Shown: positions 1 through 7,976 of the stretch, piece by piece
How the letters are laid out: each line of letters opens with the position of its first letter
How positions within the stretch are numbered: position 1 is the first letter of the stretch
IMG/VR virus record: IMGVR_UViG_3300031669_000002
Location: 113,975 to 177,974 of that record
Direction: 5' to 3' (one strand)
From: a virus
Length of the DNA: 64,000 bases
Notes under the pieces: generated by a model
The model's database searches: none
What the model was told of the DNA's origin: nothing
Seen by the model: only the letters and a program-made list of their open reading frames with translations
Made by a program: the position numbers and the translations under genes

Positions 1-777
1 GATATTATTAAGAACATCTTTGTATTCTTGACTATCTACTAATGGACTAAGTTTTGCTCTCCATAAATGAGGATACCAAGTTGGGCTAAATCCTTCAGTT
101 GCCCAAGAACAATCTCCTACAACATAAAATCGTTTTAACGCTGTTTCGGCGTCTATCGCATAATCATCTTTAAGATGTAAAAATTCAAGCACGTCTCCGT
201 TCATAACACGACGAGACAAAATATCAACCATATCGTTATGGTGGAATGTCATTACTATTGTGCCGGTTTGTAAGAATAAGCCAAATTGTGTTAGGTCAAA
301 GTCGTTGTCTTGCCTTTGATATGATCCACGCATAACATATACATCTGGATCATATTTACGATCACGATTTTCTAAAAATAGTATATCTTGTATTGTTGTT
401 GGTGTAGGGTTTGGATTAGCTGGCTTGGTTGCATCGCTACTAAAACCGACCTGCGTATTTGCCGGTAATACTGCTGTAGTAGGAATAGACAACGTAACTG
501 ATGTGGGGCTAATACTTGACACAGTAGCACCAACAGGAATATTTGTGCCGTAAGCAAAATCTCCGATATTGATACCGGATGTAGATGGGAATGTCAGTGG
601 GCTGATAGTAGCTGCTTGAGTGACAGAAGTTACTACTTGCGTTCCTTGAGGAATCGGCCCAAGATACTTGTGGACAAGTATTTCTGTTGATCCCATTCTA
701 AACATTTCAGAGATAGTTTTGTCGAAGAACTTATAGTCCTTTCCCTTTTCCTGCTTCCATAAGCTTATTTTAGCCAC
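1..777 (-). CDS. probable T4 gp14-type neck protein, 3' part cut by window edge
   Basis: An open frame runs from a GTG at 775-777 (minus strand, preceded by an AGGAA ribosome site) off the left edge, at least 259 codons. The N-terminus (SLWKQEKGKDYKFFDK...EILVHKYLGP) and the segment FGLFLQTGTIVMTFHHNDMV followed by GDVLEFLHL resemble gp14-type neck proteins of marine T4-like phages, in which this part says the protein is loaded onto the portal-side neck. It is divergent from the rest of the left block, and a gp13-type neck gene lies 2.5 kb away. Residues about 60-110 are rich in Thr/Ser/Pro and look like an inserted beta domain. The family call is from memory of homologues and is moderate; that it is a virion protein is more certain. 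Confidence 0.5.
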   Translation of the reverse strand, partial: MAKISLWKQEKGKDYKFFDKTISEMFRMGSTEILVHKYLGPIPQGTQVVTSVTQAATISPLTFPSTSGINIGDFAYGTNIPVGATVSSISPTSVTLSIPTTAVLPANTQVGFSSDATKPANPNPTPTTIQDILFLENRDRKYDPDVYVMRGSYQRQDNDFDLTQFGLFLQTGTIVMTFHHNDMVDILSRRVMNGDVLEFLHLKDDYAIDAETALKRFYVVGDCSWATEGFSPTWYPHLWRAKLSPLVDSQEYKDVLNNI

Positions 778-822
778 GATTGCGTTCCTGTAAGTGTATG
801 ATGTATTTAGTGAAAATTTCGG

Positions 823-851
823 TTGACAAACGAGTTAAATGAGTGTATAAT
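823..851 (+). promoter_or_regulatory. sigma70-type promoter
   Basis: TTGACA at 823-828, 17-nt spacer, TATAAT at 846-851: a perfect host-type consensus 30 bases before the ATG at 881. It drives the 881-1638 small-gene cluster, i.e. early expression independent of the late promoter system. Confidence 0.85.
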
Positions 852-880
852 GTTTGTATTAAGTAATAAACTGAGAATAT

Positions 881-1084
881 ATGACTGAAATTAAACACTC
901 CGTTACTATTAACTCTACCCGAGATTATTGGGCAATGTTTCGTTGGTGCGAGGAATATGCAGGAAAAAAGAAGGTAGACTGGAAGATTCGCGTTAAGTAT
1001 CGTGGCGGTATTGTTCCCGCAGAAACTATATTTTTCTTTGCTGAAGAATCAATGGCAACATTGTTTACGCTAAAATGGATATGA
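881..1084 (+). CDS. small protein of the 'EExATxFxLKW' family, copy 1
   Basis: 67 residues, no recognised function. The C-terminus reads FFAEESMATLFTLKWI, the signature of a small-protein family found at ten places in this window (see the finding on the family): an acidic pair, then A-T/x-x-F/L-x-L-K-W. The N-terminal two thirds carry alternating beta-type residues with Trp and basic residues (WAMFRWCEEY). It follows a consensus sigma70 promoter and ends ATGA-coupled to the next gene, so it is an early gene in an operon. Function unknown. Confidence 0.7.
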   Translation: MTEIKHSVTINSTRDYWAMFRWCEEYAGKKKVDWKIRVKYRGGIVPAETIFFFAEESMATLFTLKWI

Positions 1085-1347
1085 TCATAAAAACTGCAAT
1101 GGACTGGGATAGTGTATCAGATGGCCTGCTTCGTCAGATATCAACCATCAAAAATGGCAGGAAAAGAATGGAGGCAAGCAAAGTTCTTGCCAACATCGAG
1201 GGAATGATAACAAAACTGAGCCAACTGGAGCTTCAAGCCCGTCGATCGTCCTCACACAGCCCGAGACTGGTTAACGAACAGCTTGACATTATCAATCAAT
1301 CTGTGCTAGAATTAGAACAATGGATTACTCTTCTCCTTCTCTTATGA
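1081..1347 (+). CDS. small helical protein, unknown
   Basis: 88 residues, starting at the ATG that overlaps the TGA of the upstream gene (ATGA at 1081-1084), which is why this start is preferred to the in-frame ATG at 1075. The protein is predicted mainly helical (IEGMITKLSQLELQARR, EQLDIINQSVLELEQWI) and ends in a run of leucines. No homologue recognised. Translational coupling to its neighbours suggests it belongs to the same early operon. Confidence 0.55.
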   Translation: MIIKTAMDWDSVSDGLLRQISTIKNGRKRMEASKVLANIEGMITKLSQLELQARRSSSHSPRLVNEQLDIINQSVLELEQWITLLLLL

Positions 1348-1353
1348 GGTGGT

Positions 1354-1638
1354 ATGATACAAGACAACGTAGTAAAATATTTAATCATGCCGCACAAGGT
1401 ATCTCTGACGGCATTAGCGTTTAATATGGAGTGGTTTACACAAGGACGAATATTTACAGAATATGAAAAATGGTGCCGACAAACTGTTGGCCCAGACAAC
1501 ATAGATTGGTGCAGGACTATTGGCCCAGACAAGGTAGATTGGTGCAGGACAAGGACAAGGCTTGGCAATACGGTGACAATGACCTTTCATTTCAAACGAG
1601 AAGAAGACGCAACAATGTTCGCGCTAAAATTTTTGTAA
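1354..1638 (+). CDS. small protein of the 'EExATxFxLKW' family with an internal tandem repeat, copy 2
   Basis: 94 residues with a GAGGTGG ribosome site. The C-terminus FKREEDATMFALKFL is the clearest example of the family signature. Residues about 46-66 hold a duplicated unit, GPDNIDWCRT followed by GPDKVDWCRT; at DNA level this is a 33-base direct duplication at about 1487-1552 with only a few differences, so it is a recent in-frame expansion. No function is known. Confidence 0.7.
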   Translation: MIQDNVVKYLIMPHKVSLTALAFNMEWFTQGRIFTEYEKWCRQTVGPDNIDWCRTIGPDKVDWCRTRTRLGNTVTMTFHFKREEDATMFALKFL

Positions 1639-1653
1639 TAACAGGAGAACAAA

Positions 1654-2823
1654 ATGGCAAAATTAGTGGGAATTAAACTTCCAAAACCAAAGAAAGAAAA
1701 GAAAATTTCTACAAGTGTGCTTGAAGAAAAGCATGTAGGTTCAGAACCAAAGTGGGACACTGAGCGAGCTAAAAAGTTTGAGAAAGATGTGTTTGAACAC
1801 AATCTTCGTGCAAGCTTCCGCTATTACAATTATTTCTACAGCCAAAAAGACTTGAAGAAGCATGTCGTAGCGTGGGCACAGAAGAATATGGATCTGGATG
1901 CAAAAACGCTATCGCTGTATATCGCATCGAGCGCAGAAGCCACACCAATGACCGTATGCAGCTTGGTTAAGGCAGAGGCAGTTGGTATGCCAATGCTTAA
2001 AAAATATAAAGAATACATCACAAAAAGCATTCTGAATGCAATTGAAGAAACAAAATCAGAGCCGGCAGTTGTAGAGAAGGTTGTTGCAAAGACTGTTGCT
2101 CCTACTATTCAGGACAGATTAGCAGAAAAGACATCGGAGATCATCGGCGATCTTGAAGTTGAAGTCGACAATGCGTTTCTTAAGAAGCCAACAGGAAGTC
2201 CATACGACATCATCACCGCTAAAAACTTGGCACACGCCCAAGTCGGCAAAGTTCGCGAGCATTTCCAAAAGCAGATTGATGAACTTAGCGAACTTGTTGC
2301 CGGTCAAGACGAACAGTTAAACGAATCATACGGCTTTCTGAAGAATTCGGACATCAAACGCATCGGAGCATTTTATGTCAAACTGCTCGCTGATCTTGAT
2401 AGCTACAGCACCGTCAAGAAAGCGACAAAGAAACTGAAAATCAAACGACCACAAAACAAAGACAAGCTCGTCGCTAAAGTTCAGTATCTCAAAGAAAGCA
2501 AAGTTCTAAAGCTTGTTAGTGTTCCGCCAGCAGATATTATTGGCGCACAAGAGCTTTGGGTGTATCATACGAAACACAAAAAGTTGGGAAAGTATGTTGC
2601 CGACGATCATAGTGTATTGGGAGTTAAGGGAACAACTCTTACAGGATTTAGCGAATCAAAGTCGATGCAGAAGACTTTGCGTAAGCCAGAAGAACAGCTC
2701 GCCGCATTTATGAAGGCGGGCAAAGTTCAGCTGAGAACATTTCTTAAAGATATTAAAGCAGTTGAGACAAAGCTGACCGGCAGGTTAAACGCAGACACGT
2801 TGCTATTAAAAATCGAGAAATGA
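1654..2823 (+). CDS. conserved T4-like phage protein, probably virion-associated
   Basis: 389 residues with an AGGAG site at 1643-1647. Lys/Glu-rich N-terminus (KLPKPKKEKK), a middle helical part (about 40-130), a coiled-coil-prone stretch (about 200-235), and a C-terminal segment ADIIGAQELWVYHTKHKKLG that I recognise from uncharacterised proteins of marine T4-like phages. The repeated pattern KAxKKLKIKRPQNKDK is strongly basic. Its 3' end overlaps the next gene by 4 bases (ATGA). No enzymatic motif is visible, and the role is unknown. Confidence 0.6.
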   Translation: MAKLVGIKLPKPKKEKKISTSVLEEKHVGSEPKWDTERAKKFEKDVFEHNLRASFRYYNYFYSQKDLKKHVVAWAQKNMDLDAKTLSLYIASSAEATPMTVCSLVKAEAVGMPMLKKYKEYITKSILNAIEETKSEPAVVEKVVAKTVAPTIQDRLAEKTSEIIGDLEVEVDNAFLKKPTGSPYDIITAKNLAHAQVGKVREHFQKQIDELSELVAGQDEQLNESYGFLKNSDIKRIGAFYVKLLADLDSYSTVKKATKKLKIKRPQNKDKLVAKVQYLKESKVLKLVSVPPADIIGAQELWVYHTKHKKLGKYVADDHSVLGVKGTTLTGFSESKSMQKTLRKPEEQLAAFMKAGKVQLRTFLKDIKAVETKLTGRLNADTLLLKIEK

Positions 2824-3059
2824 ACGAGTATTTAATTGTCGTGCCGATAAAAGAGGATACTGGTCCAGAACAGTTTCGCCACGACATATTTAAATACTAT
2901 GTTTCTGGAATACTTGATGACTTGGATATAGCGACGAGAAAGCTTTTTTGCTATACTTCTGATAGTCAGAGTTGGGTTATTTTCTGCTCTCCTGAACAAA
3001 TAACCATGCTTGTTCTTCAGCTGGGTGCAACGATTGTTAGAACTACAGTTAAAATATGA
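2820..3059 (+). CDS. small protein of the 'EExATxFxLKW' family, copy 3 (divergent)
   Basis: 79 residues, ATGA-coupled to both neighbours. The part SWVIFCSPEQITMLVLQLGA matches the family C-terminal signature in position and hydrophobic pattern but has lost the acidic pair and the final LKW. It sits in tandem with another divergent copy. Unknown function. Confidence 0.6.
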   Translation: MNEYLIVVPIKEDTGPEQFRHDIFKYYVSGILDDLDIATRKLFCYTSDSQSWVIFCSPEQITMLVLQLGATIVRTTVKI

Positions 3060-3262
3060 GATATCGCATTGCCTTCCCCACACTAACTTCTGCAGATGAG
3101 GAGGAGCAGATTCTCCTCGATTTAGGCATAAATCAATATATTAAGTGGTCTCTTTCATACTGGAATATCACTTGTTCTCCAGAGATATTAACGATGCTAA
3201 TATTAAAATATGATATTTCATATTATGATTTGTCAAGAGTAAGTCCGGAGAACTATCTCTAA
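3056..3262 (+). CDS. small protein of the 'EExATxFxLKW' family, copy 4 (divergent)
   Basis: 68 residues starting at the ATG that overlaps the previous stop. The segment ITCSPEILTMLILKYDI aligns with CSPEQITMLVLQLGA of the preceding gene, so the two are tandem duplicates. The protein continues about 15 residues past the signature (YYDLSRVSPENYL), unlike most copies. Unknown function. Confidence 0.6.
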   Translation: MRYRIAFPTLTSADEEEQILLDLGINQYIKWSLSYWNITCSPEILTMLILKYDISYYDLSRVSPENYL

Positions 3263-3263
3263 G

Positions 3264-3271
3264 CATAAATA
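3264..3271 (+). promoter_or_regulatory. T4-type late promoter, CATAAATA
   Basis: The octamer lies 26 bases before the gp13-type ATG at 3298, with an AAGGAA ribosome site between. It separates the early-type cluster on the left from the late gene. Confidence 0.75.
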
Positions 3272-3297
3272 GTAGTATTACACCAAGGAATACTACT

Positions 3298-4098
3298 ATG
3301 AGCGGACCAGGACTTACACCAGTTGACCCAAACCCAAGCCAACTAGAAACAATATCCAGAGCACATTCTGACATTATTGAATACACAAAAGCTCGCTTGG
3401 GCGATTCAATGATTGATGTTGACCTCGATAAAGGTGACTATGAAGTAGCCATCAAGCAGGCTCTACTTAGATATCGCCAAAGAGCAGAAAGGTCGGTTGA
3501 AGAATCATTTGCTTTCTTAGATTTGGTTCCCGACACGCAAGAATACTTCTTACCTAAAGAAGTTATGTCAGTAAAGCAAATATTCCGTCGTGGACTTGGT
3601 GGACTCGCCAATGCAACACAGTTTGAACCGTTTAGCTCGGGGTTCTTAAATACCTACATGTTGGTAGCTGGTCGTGTTGGCGGACTTACCAATTACGAAT
3701 TATTCGTAGACTATCAAAAGCTAACAATGACGATGTTTGGTGGCTATATCACATTTAACTACAACGATGCGACTAAAAAGCTGGTTATTCACCGTCGTAT
3801 GCCAGGTGAATATGAAGTAGAATCGGTTATGCTTTGGATCTATAACTACAAGCCAGATCAAGTTATTCTCAATGATTACAAGGCTTTTCCGTGGATTCAA
3901 GATTACGCTTATTCACTGTGCAAACACATGTTAGGCGAAGCGCGTGAAAAATATGCAACAATCAACGGCCCACAAGGCGGATCATCGTTAAACGGGACCG
4001 CAATGAAGACTGAAGCCAAAGCAGAGATGGATCAGTTGATTGTAGACTTAGGACAATATGTTGATGGATCGGCACCAATGTCATTTTTGATCGGGTAA
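3298..4098 (+). CDS. 13: T4 gp13-type neck / head-completion protein
   Basis: 266 residues. The N-terminal part VDLDKGDYEVAIKQALLRYR and EESFAFLDLV...EYFLPKEV, followed by RVGGLTNYELF and the C-terminal GPQGGSSLNGTAMKTEAKAE, match gp13-type neck proteins of marine T4-like phages. In T4, gp13 and gp14 form the neck that seals the packaged head and accepts the tail. Here the probable gp14 homologue lies on the opposite strand at the window start. Driven by a late promoter at 3264. Length is similar to the T4 protein (309 residues). The assignment is from recognised conserved segments. Confidence 0.8.
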   Translation: MSGPGLTPVDPNPSQLETISRAHSDIIEYTKARLGDSMIDVDLDKGDYEVAIKQALLRYRQRAERSVEESFAFLDLVPDTQEYFLPKEVMSVKQIFRRGLGGLANATQFEPFSSGFLNTYMLVAGRVGGLTNYELFVDYQKLTMTMFGGYITFNYNDATKKLVIHRRMPGEYEVESVMLWIYNYKPDQVILNDYKAFPWIQDYAYSLCKHMLGEAREKYATINGPQGGSSLNGTAMKTEAKAEMDQLIVDLGQYVDGSAPMSFLIG

Positions 4099-4120
4099 TC
4101 TTTCGTAGTAGGATAACCAG

Positions 4121-4128
4121 CATAAATA
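4121..4128 (+). promoter_or_regulatory. T4-type late promoter placed 5 bases before an ATG
   Basis: CATAAATA followed by AGAGT and the ATG at 4134. If transcription starts the usual 6-7 bases after the octamer, the message would be nearly leaderless; there is no ribosome site in between. Confidence 0.7.
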
Positions 4129-4133
4129 AGAGT

Positions 4134-4958
4134 ATGAAAACAATACTCTTAAATATAATTAACGCTGATACTTCTTATAACAAGAATGCTACTCGATATC
4201 TCTATAAAACCCACCCGGACTTATGGAAGCAGGTAGTAGAAACTACTTGCTTTTTGCCAGAATCGGCGTTAGCCAAACAGCGAGTTTGGCACATTCTCAA
4301 TGAGATATATGATATACCTAGATGTCCGATAACCGGAGAAGAAGTTAAGTGGTTTTGTAACAGATATTTGGGCACCGCAAATGTATCGGCCAGAACAACA
4401 CTATTAAACAAATCTGGAAAACTAAACAATCGATCAGAAGAAACTAATAAAAAACGATCAGACTCTAATAGAAAAACTGCTGAGGATGGATTAAGAAAGC
4501 CCTCTACTATTTCTGAAGAGACAATAAGACTTCGCACAGAAAAAGCCAAAGAGACTTGTTTAGAGAAGTATGGCGTAGATAACATAAGAAAGTTGCCTGC
4601 TATTATAAAGAAAATACAAAAGAAGAAATATGACTGGCATATTGCCAATGGTGGCACACCAAGAGAACAGAGACCGCTTAAAGATTTGTATTATGATGCA
4701 GTAAATAGATTCACCAAAGAAAGTTGGGTAAATTACTTCGACAAGATCAACCCTCAACGACTAAATCGTTCTGAGTTTCCGCTTGATCACATCTATAGCA
4801 TTCACCAAGGATTTATGAATAATATTCCTCCATATATTATTGGACATTGGACTAACTTGCGTATTATCACGCTAATAGAAAACTCATCAAAGGGAAAACG
4901 ATGCAGCAAGTCTCAAGAAGCATTGTTCAAAGATTTTTTTGCCAACATAGGTAAATAA
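4134..4958 (+). CDS. HNH-family putative homing endonuclease
   Basis: 274 residues. The C-terminal part has LDHIYSIHQGFMNNIPPYII followed by GHWTNLRIIT and SSKGKR, the form of a phage HNH nuclease (His/Asp of the first strand, His and Asn later) shared with the protein at 40475. The middle (EETIRLRTEKAKETCLEKYG) resembles the modular DNA-binding repeats of free-standing homing nucleases. It is inserted between the gp13 gene and a small gene and has its own late promoter directly upstream, typical of a mobile intron-less endonuclease gene. Target site unknown. Confidence 0.75.
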   Translation: MKTILLNIINADTSYNKNATRYLYKTHPDLWKQVVETTCFLPESALAKQRVWHILNEIYDIPRCPITGEEVKWFCNRYLGTANVSARTTLLNKSGKLNNRSEETNKKRSDSNRKTAEDGLRKPSTISEETIRLRTEKAKETCLEKYGVDNIRKLPAIIKKIQKKKYDWHIANGGTPREQRPLKDLYYDAVNRFTKESWVNYFDKINPQRLNRSEFPLDHIYSIHQGFMNNIPPYIIGHWTNLRIITLIENSSKGKRCSKSQEALFKDFFANIGK

Positions 4959-4962
4959 TTAT

Positions 4963-5346
4963 ATGAGAGCAAAAGAATTTATAACTGAAGGTGGAACAGG
5001 ATCGTTGGCACCAGGAGTTGCAGATGCTCTTCCCGCAACTTGGGTCCTACCTGACCTTAAGAGCCAAGACCCCTACTTACAGTATCGCTTTGGTTTAGCA
5101 CTTGCCGCAGCAAGAGCGCAAGCAGCCGGTGAAGTATCTTACGCAGACGAAAGCATGTTTGGTGAGAAAATGGTTGTGATGGCCTATACACCAGAAGAAG
5201 AAAAAACACTCAATATGGCATTAGCTATGTATGGTAAAAATAATGCAAGCCAACTCATATCTACTCGCAGTTCATCAGAGGCAAGCGATGTTCAAAAACA
5301 TTCACCGGTAGCAAATATCAATCCGAAACGCAAAATCACATATTAA
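4963..5346 (+). CDS. small probable internal-head protein with capsid-targeting N-terminus
   Basis: 127 residues beginning MRAKEFITEGG. In T4 the internal proteins and Alt carry a short N-terminal capsid-targeting sequence (for example MKTYQEFIAEA) that the prohead protease gp21 cuts after (I/L)xE. FITE/G fits that rule exactly. A paralogue at 19386 starts MRANEFITEG and shares the middle (YRFGxAxAxA) and the ending SPVANxxPKRK. I infer that both are packaged inside the prohead and trimmed after residue 9; what they do after injection is unknown. Confidence 0.55.
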   Translation: MRAKEFITEGGTGSLAPGVADALPATWVLPDLKSQDPYLQYRFGLALAAARAQAAGEVSYADESMFGEKMVVMAYTPEEEKTLNMALAMYGKNNASQLISTRSSSEASDVQKHSPVANINPKRKITY

Positions 5347-5355
5347 CCAAAAACC

Positions 5356-5384
5356 TTGCTTTATCCTATCTAATCCTGTATTAT
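5356..5384 (+). promoter_or_regulatory. sigma70-type promoter
   Basis: TTGCTT at 5356-5361, 17-nt spacer, TATTAT at 5379-5384, ending only 6 bases before the ATG at 5391. One mismatch in each hexamer from consensus in key positions; moderate strength expected. Confidence 0.6.
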
Positions 5385-5390
5385 GGATAT

Positions 5391-5900
5391 ATGAAAAATC
5401 AACGATGCCTTTATATAGATATGGACGACGTAGTTGCTGACTGGAATAAAGAAGCTCGCCGCTACTTAAAAAGAACTTGGGAATCCGGTGTATGGATACC
5501 AGAATCCGAATGGCAAAATTTAGAGGATCATAAAAGATTCTATCGAGACTTACCTCTTATGGAAGGCGCCGAAGAGCTAATTGCGTGGGCAAGAACATTT
5601 ACTGAGAAGAATAACATGCATTTGGCTTTCCTAACCGCATTGCCTAAAAACAACAAGATGCAATATGCAAGCTATGATAAGTTTCTTTGGGCACAAGAGC
5701 GTTTCCCAAATATTCCTGTATTCTTTGGCCCATACTCACACGACAAACACCATCACTGTCAACCGGGTGACATTCTAATCGACGACCGCACTTCAAACTG
5801 TGTAGAATGGCGACTTGTCGGAGGGATAGCTCATCAATACACAACATGGGAGAAATGTAAAGAATGGATCTTCCATAATTTGGACAATACAATAAAATGA
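5391..5900 (+). CDS. 5'-(deoxy)nucleotidase, HAD superfamily (NT5C type)
   Basis: 169 residues. HAD motif I is IDMDDVVADW (nucleophile Asp10, acid/base Asp12); later parts LAFLTALPKN (motif II) and GDILIDDRTSNCVEW (motif IV aspartates) fit 5'(3')-deoxyribonucleotidases that dephosphorylate dNMPs. Such enzymes occur in phages that adjust nucleotide pools. The next recognised enzyme downstream, at 6208, is a dNMP kinase, so a nucleotide-metabolism pair. It overlaps the following gene by 4 bases (ATGA). Confidence 0.8.
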   Translation: MKNQRCLYIDMDDVVADWNKEARRYLKRTWESGVWIPESEWQNLEDHKRFYRDLPLMEGAEELIAWARTFTEKNNMHLAFLTALPKNNKMQYASYDKFLWAQERFPNIPVFFGPYSHDKHHHCQPGDILIDDRTSNCVEWRLVGGIAHQYTTWEKCKEWIFHNLDNTIK

Positions 5901-6211
5901 GAATAACTTATATTGGTCCACCATTAGGAACTTCTGCTTGGGATAACACTATTATATTCGACGACGAGTTTGATAATGGGCTTGATATGGATAGTATGTG
6001 CTGTTGGGTTAGCAATACATTTAAGGAGAATTTTATTATCCTTGAGTATAGTGAGAAGAGCATCGCAGGAGGATGCTTAGATAATGCTAAAGCGTGGAAT
6101 GACGGATATGATAGCGATAGGTATATACTAATAGATAGATGGGAATTACGCTGCTCGTCAGAAGATGCAACCTTATTTCTACTAAAATACTCAAACAAGG
6201 AATCAGCATGA
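5897..6211 (+). CDS. small protein of the 'EExATxFxLKW' family, copy 5
   Basis: 104 residues, coupled to both neighbours by ATGA overlaps. The ending ELRCSSEDATLFLLKYSNK holds the family signature (S-E-D-A-T-x-F-x-L-K-Y). The N-terminal part is longer than in other copies, with acidic residues (IIFDDEFDNGLDMDSM). It sits between two nucleotide-metabolism genes but there is no sign it is an enzyme. Confidence 0.65.
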   Translation: MRITYIGPPLGTSAWDNTIIFDDEFDNGLDMDSMCCWVSNTFKENFIILEYSEKSIAGGCLDNAKAWNDGYDSDRYILIDRWELRCSSEDATLFLLKYSNKESA

Positions 6212-6822
6212 TTATCAGTCTAAGTGGTTTGATAGGAAGTGGCAAGGACACGGTGGCAGAAATGCTGGTAGAACAACACGGATTCACGCGAGACTCATTT
6301 GCAGGAACACTCAAAGATGCAGTATCCGCAATCTTCGGATGGAATAGAGAGATGCTTGAAGGTAAGACCAAGGAAGCAAGGGCACAACGAGAAATAGTTG
6401 ACCCGTGGTGGTCTGTTCGTCTTAATAACCCAGAATTATCGCCAAGATGGATTCTCCAACATTTTGGCACAGAGGTCTGCAGAACACATCTTCACACTGA
6501 TATCTGGGTTGCCAGTCTCGAAAACAAACTACGAAATCTAACTGAGGGAAATATTGTCATCAGTGATGCGCGGTTCACTAACGAACTCGATATGCTCAAA
6601 AATGCAGGAGCGCAGATGATATGTGTATCTCGAGGACCAAAGCCGTTTTGGTGGAATACGGCAATTCAAGCTCATACTACGCCCGAAGCAATGGCCAAAA
6701 TGATTGCACTTGATATACACAAAAGCGAGTGGGATTGGGCAGATTATAACTTTGACCTACATATCAATAATAACAAAAGCCTAGTTGAGTTAGAACAAAC
6801 CGTCGATCTTTTAGTAGATTAA
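6208..6822 (+). CDS. 1: deoxynucleoside monophosphate kinase (T4 gp1 type)
   Basis: 204 residues from the ATG at 6208, which overlaps the upstream stop; an in-frame ATG at 6139 lies inside the previous gene and is less likely. The P-loop is GLIGSGKDT at residues 7-15, followed by FAGTLKDAVSAIFGW and the segment WWSVRLNNPELSPRWILQHF/GTEVCR typical of T4 gp1-like dNMP kinases, which phosphorylate dTMP, dGMP and hydroxymethyl-dCMP. DARFTNELD is the later conserved acidic motif. Ends convergently with the HNH-type gene on the other strand (4-base overlap). Confidence 0.85.
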   Translation: MIISLSGLIGSGKDTVAEMLVEQHGFTRDSFAGTLKDAVSAIFGWNREMLEGKTKEARAQREIVDPWWSVRLNNPELSPRWILQHFGTEVCRTHLHTDIWVASLENKLRNLTEGNIVISDARFTNELDMLKNAGAQMICVSRGPKPFWWNTAIQAHTTPEAMAKMIALDIHKSEWDWADYNFDLHINNNKSLVELEQTVDLLVD

Positions 6823-7172
6823 AAATCAGGAGTTAACTTTTCTCTGCCGTCTGGCTTCCATCCTAAACTACTATACTGAATTTCAATCGCACAATTAGCA
6901 CAAATCGTCTTTAAGTTAAACCAATCATTATTAGCAGAATTGCCATCTAGGTGGTAGACTGCTGACTGTTCCGTGTGTTTAAATCTAAATCCACACTTCT
7001 CGCATTTATCCTTCTTCTTATATCCTGTTCTTAGCCATCCTGCCGGAAGAGGTTTCTTCTTCTTTCGATAACATTGGTCACACTTATTTCGGTAATATGT
7101 CTTACCGTATTTAATATAATTTACTGCTACGGGTTTAACGTGACAGCAGGGACATAGTTTACGCTCTAGCAT
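6819..7172 (-). CDS. zinc-binding HNH-like nuclease
   Basis: 117 residues with two CxxC pairs near the N-terminus (CPCC, CDQC), a further pair CEKCGF, and YHLDGNSANNDWFNLKTIC followed by CAN, the layout of a treble-clef HNH nuclease in which Cys pairs hold zinc and His/Asn bind the metal. It lies convergent to the dNMP kinase and is followed on the 5' side by a perfect palindrome. It could be a homing nuclease or a repair-type nuclease; the short length favours a stand-alone HNH domain. Confidence 0.65.
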   Translation of the reverse strand: MLERKLCPCCHVKPVAVNYIKYGKTYYRNKCDQCYRKKKKPLPAGWLRTGYKKKDKCEKCGFRFKHTEQSAVYHLDGNSANNDWFNLKTICANCAIEIQYSSLGWKPDGREKLTPDF

Positions 7173-7184
7173 ATAGTATTTAGT

Positions 7185-7208
7185 GAAGGCACTTTATAAA
7201 GTGCCTTC
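7185..7208. terminator. perfect 24-base palindrome, hairpin
   Basis: GAAGGCACTTTA followed at once by its reverse complement. It lies just upstream of the minus-strand gene start and before a late promoter. With no T-run on either side it may act as a processing or insulating hairpin rather than an intrinsic terminator. Confidence 0.5.
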
Positions 7209-7234
7209 TACGGCGCCTGTTTTTGCCATAATGG

Positions 7235-7242
7235 CATAAATA
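7235..7242 (+). promoter_or_regulatory. T4-type late promoter, CATAAATA
   Basis: 48 bases upstream of the nuclease gene at 7290; likely the late promoter for that gene and the coupled tail-sheath gene. Confidence 0.7.
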
Positions 7243-7289
7243 TTACTAACAAGTAATTTAACTATTACACACCAATTTTAGGAGAGACA

Positions 7290-7976
7290 ATGCTATATCA
7301 TTTTACATATAAGACAACAAACACAATTAATGATAAGTCTTATTATGGAAAACATTCAACCACTAATCTAGAGGATGGATATCTGGGATCAGGACTAAAT
7401 CTATCTCGTGCGATTAAAAAATATGGTAGAGAAGTATTTACAACTGAAATTCTCTTCTTTTATGAAAACACAGAAGAGTTAAACAATGCCGAAAAAGAAT
7501 TAATTACCGAAGAGATGATCAACTCTAATACGACATATAATATTGCAGTTGGCGGCCAAGGAGGAAATCTGGGATTGTTAGTTAATAAGAAAATATCTCA
7601 AAAAACTAAAGGAGTTAAAAAAGGGCCATGTTCAGACACACATAGAAAAAATATGAGACTTGCTAAACTTGGGTATGTCTTCTCAGACGAAAGTTTAAAG
7701 AGAAGATCTACCACAGTCAAAGAAAAAAATGCAAAATTGACTAGACGTGAAAAAGCAATCGGTTCAAGATCTTCAGGAGAAAAGAATGGATTTTATAATA
7801 AATCACACTCTGCTGAATTTAAAGAAAATCAAAGAAATCGTTTATTGACTCGTTCTATTCCAATAAGTGCTAAATCAGTCACTATTAACGGGATAACTTA
7901 TTCAATGATGATGACAGCAATGAAAGAACTTGGCGTCAATAGACGCACACTACTTAAATTAATAGGAGAAAAATAA
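7290..7976 (+). CDS. GIY-YIG homing endonuclease
   Basis: 228 residues. The N-terminus HFTYKTTNTINDKSYYGKHS is the GIY-YIG catalytic module (Y...YYG) followed by the YLGSG and N-E-L-A/E positions; the C-terminal half has NUMOD3-type basic repeats and ends in a helix-turn-helix segment ITYSMMMTAMKELGVNRRTL (NUMOD1-like). An AGGAG site precedes the ATG. Its TAA overlaps the ATG of the tail-sheath gene by one base, so it is inserted exactly in front of a gene conserved in all T4-like phages, a common homing location. Confidence 0.9.
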   Translation: MLYHFTYKTTNTINDKSYYGKHSTTNLEDGYLGSGLNLSRAIKKYGREVFTTEILFFYENTEELNNAEKELITEEMINSNTTYNIAVGGQGGNLGLLVNKKISQKTKGVKKGPCSDTHRKNMRLAKLGYVFSDESLKRRSTTVKEKNAKLTRREKAIGSRSSGEKNGFYNKSHSAEFKENQRNRLLTRSIPISAKSVTINGITYSMMMTAMKELGVNRRTLLKLIGEK

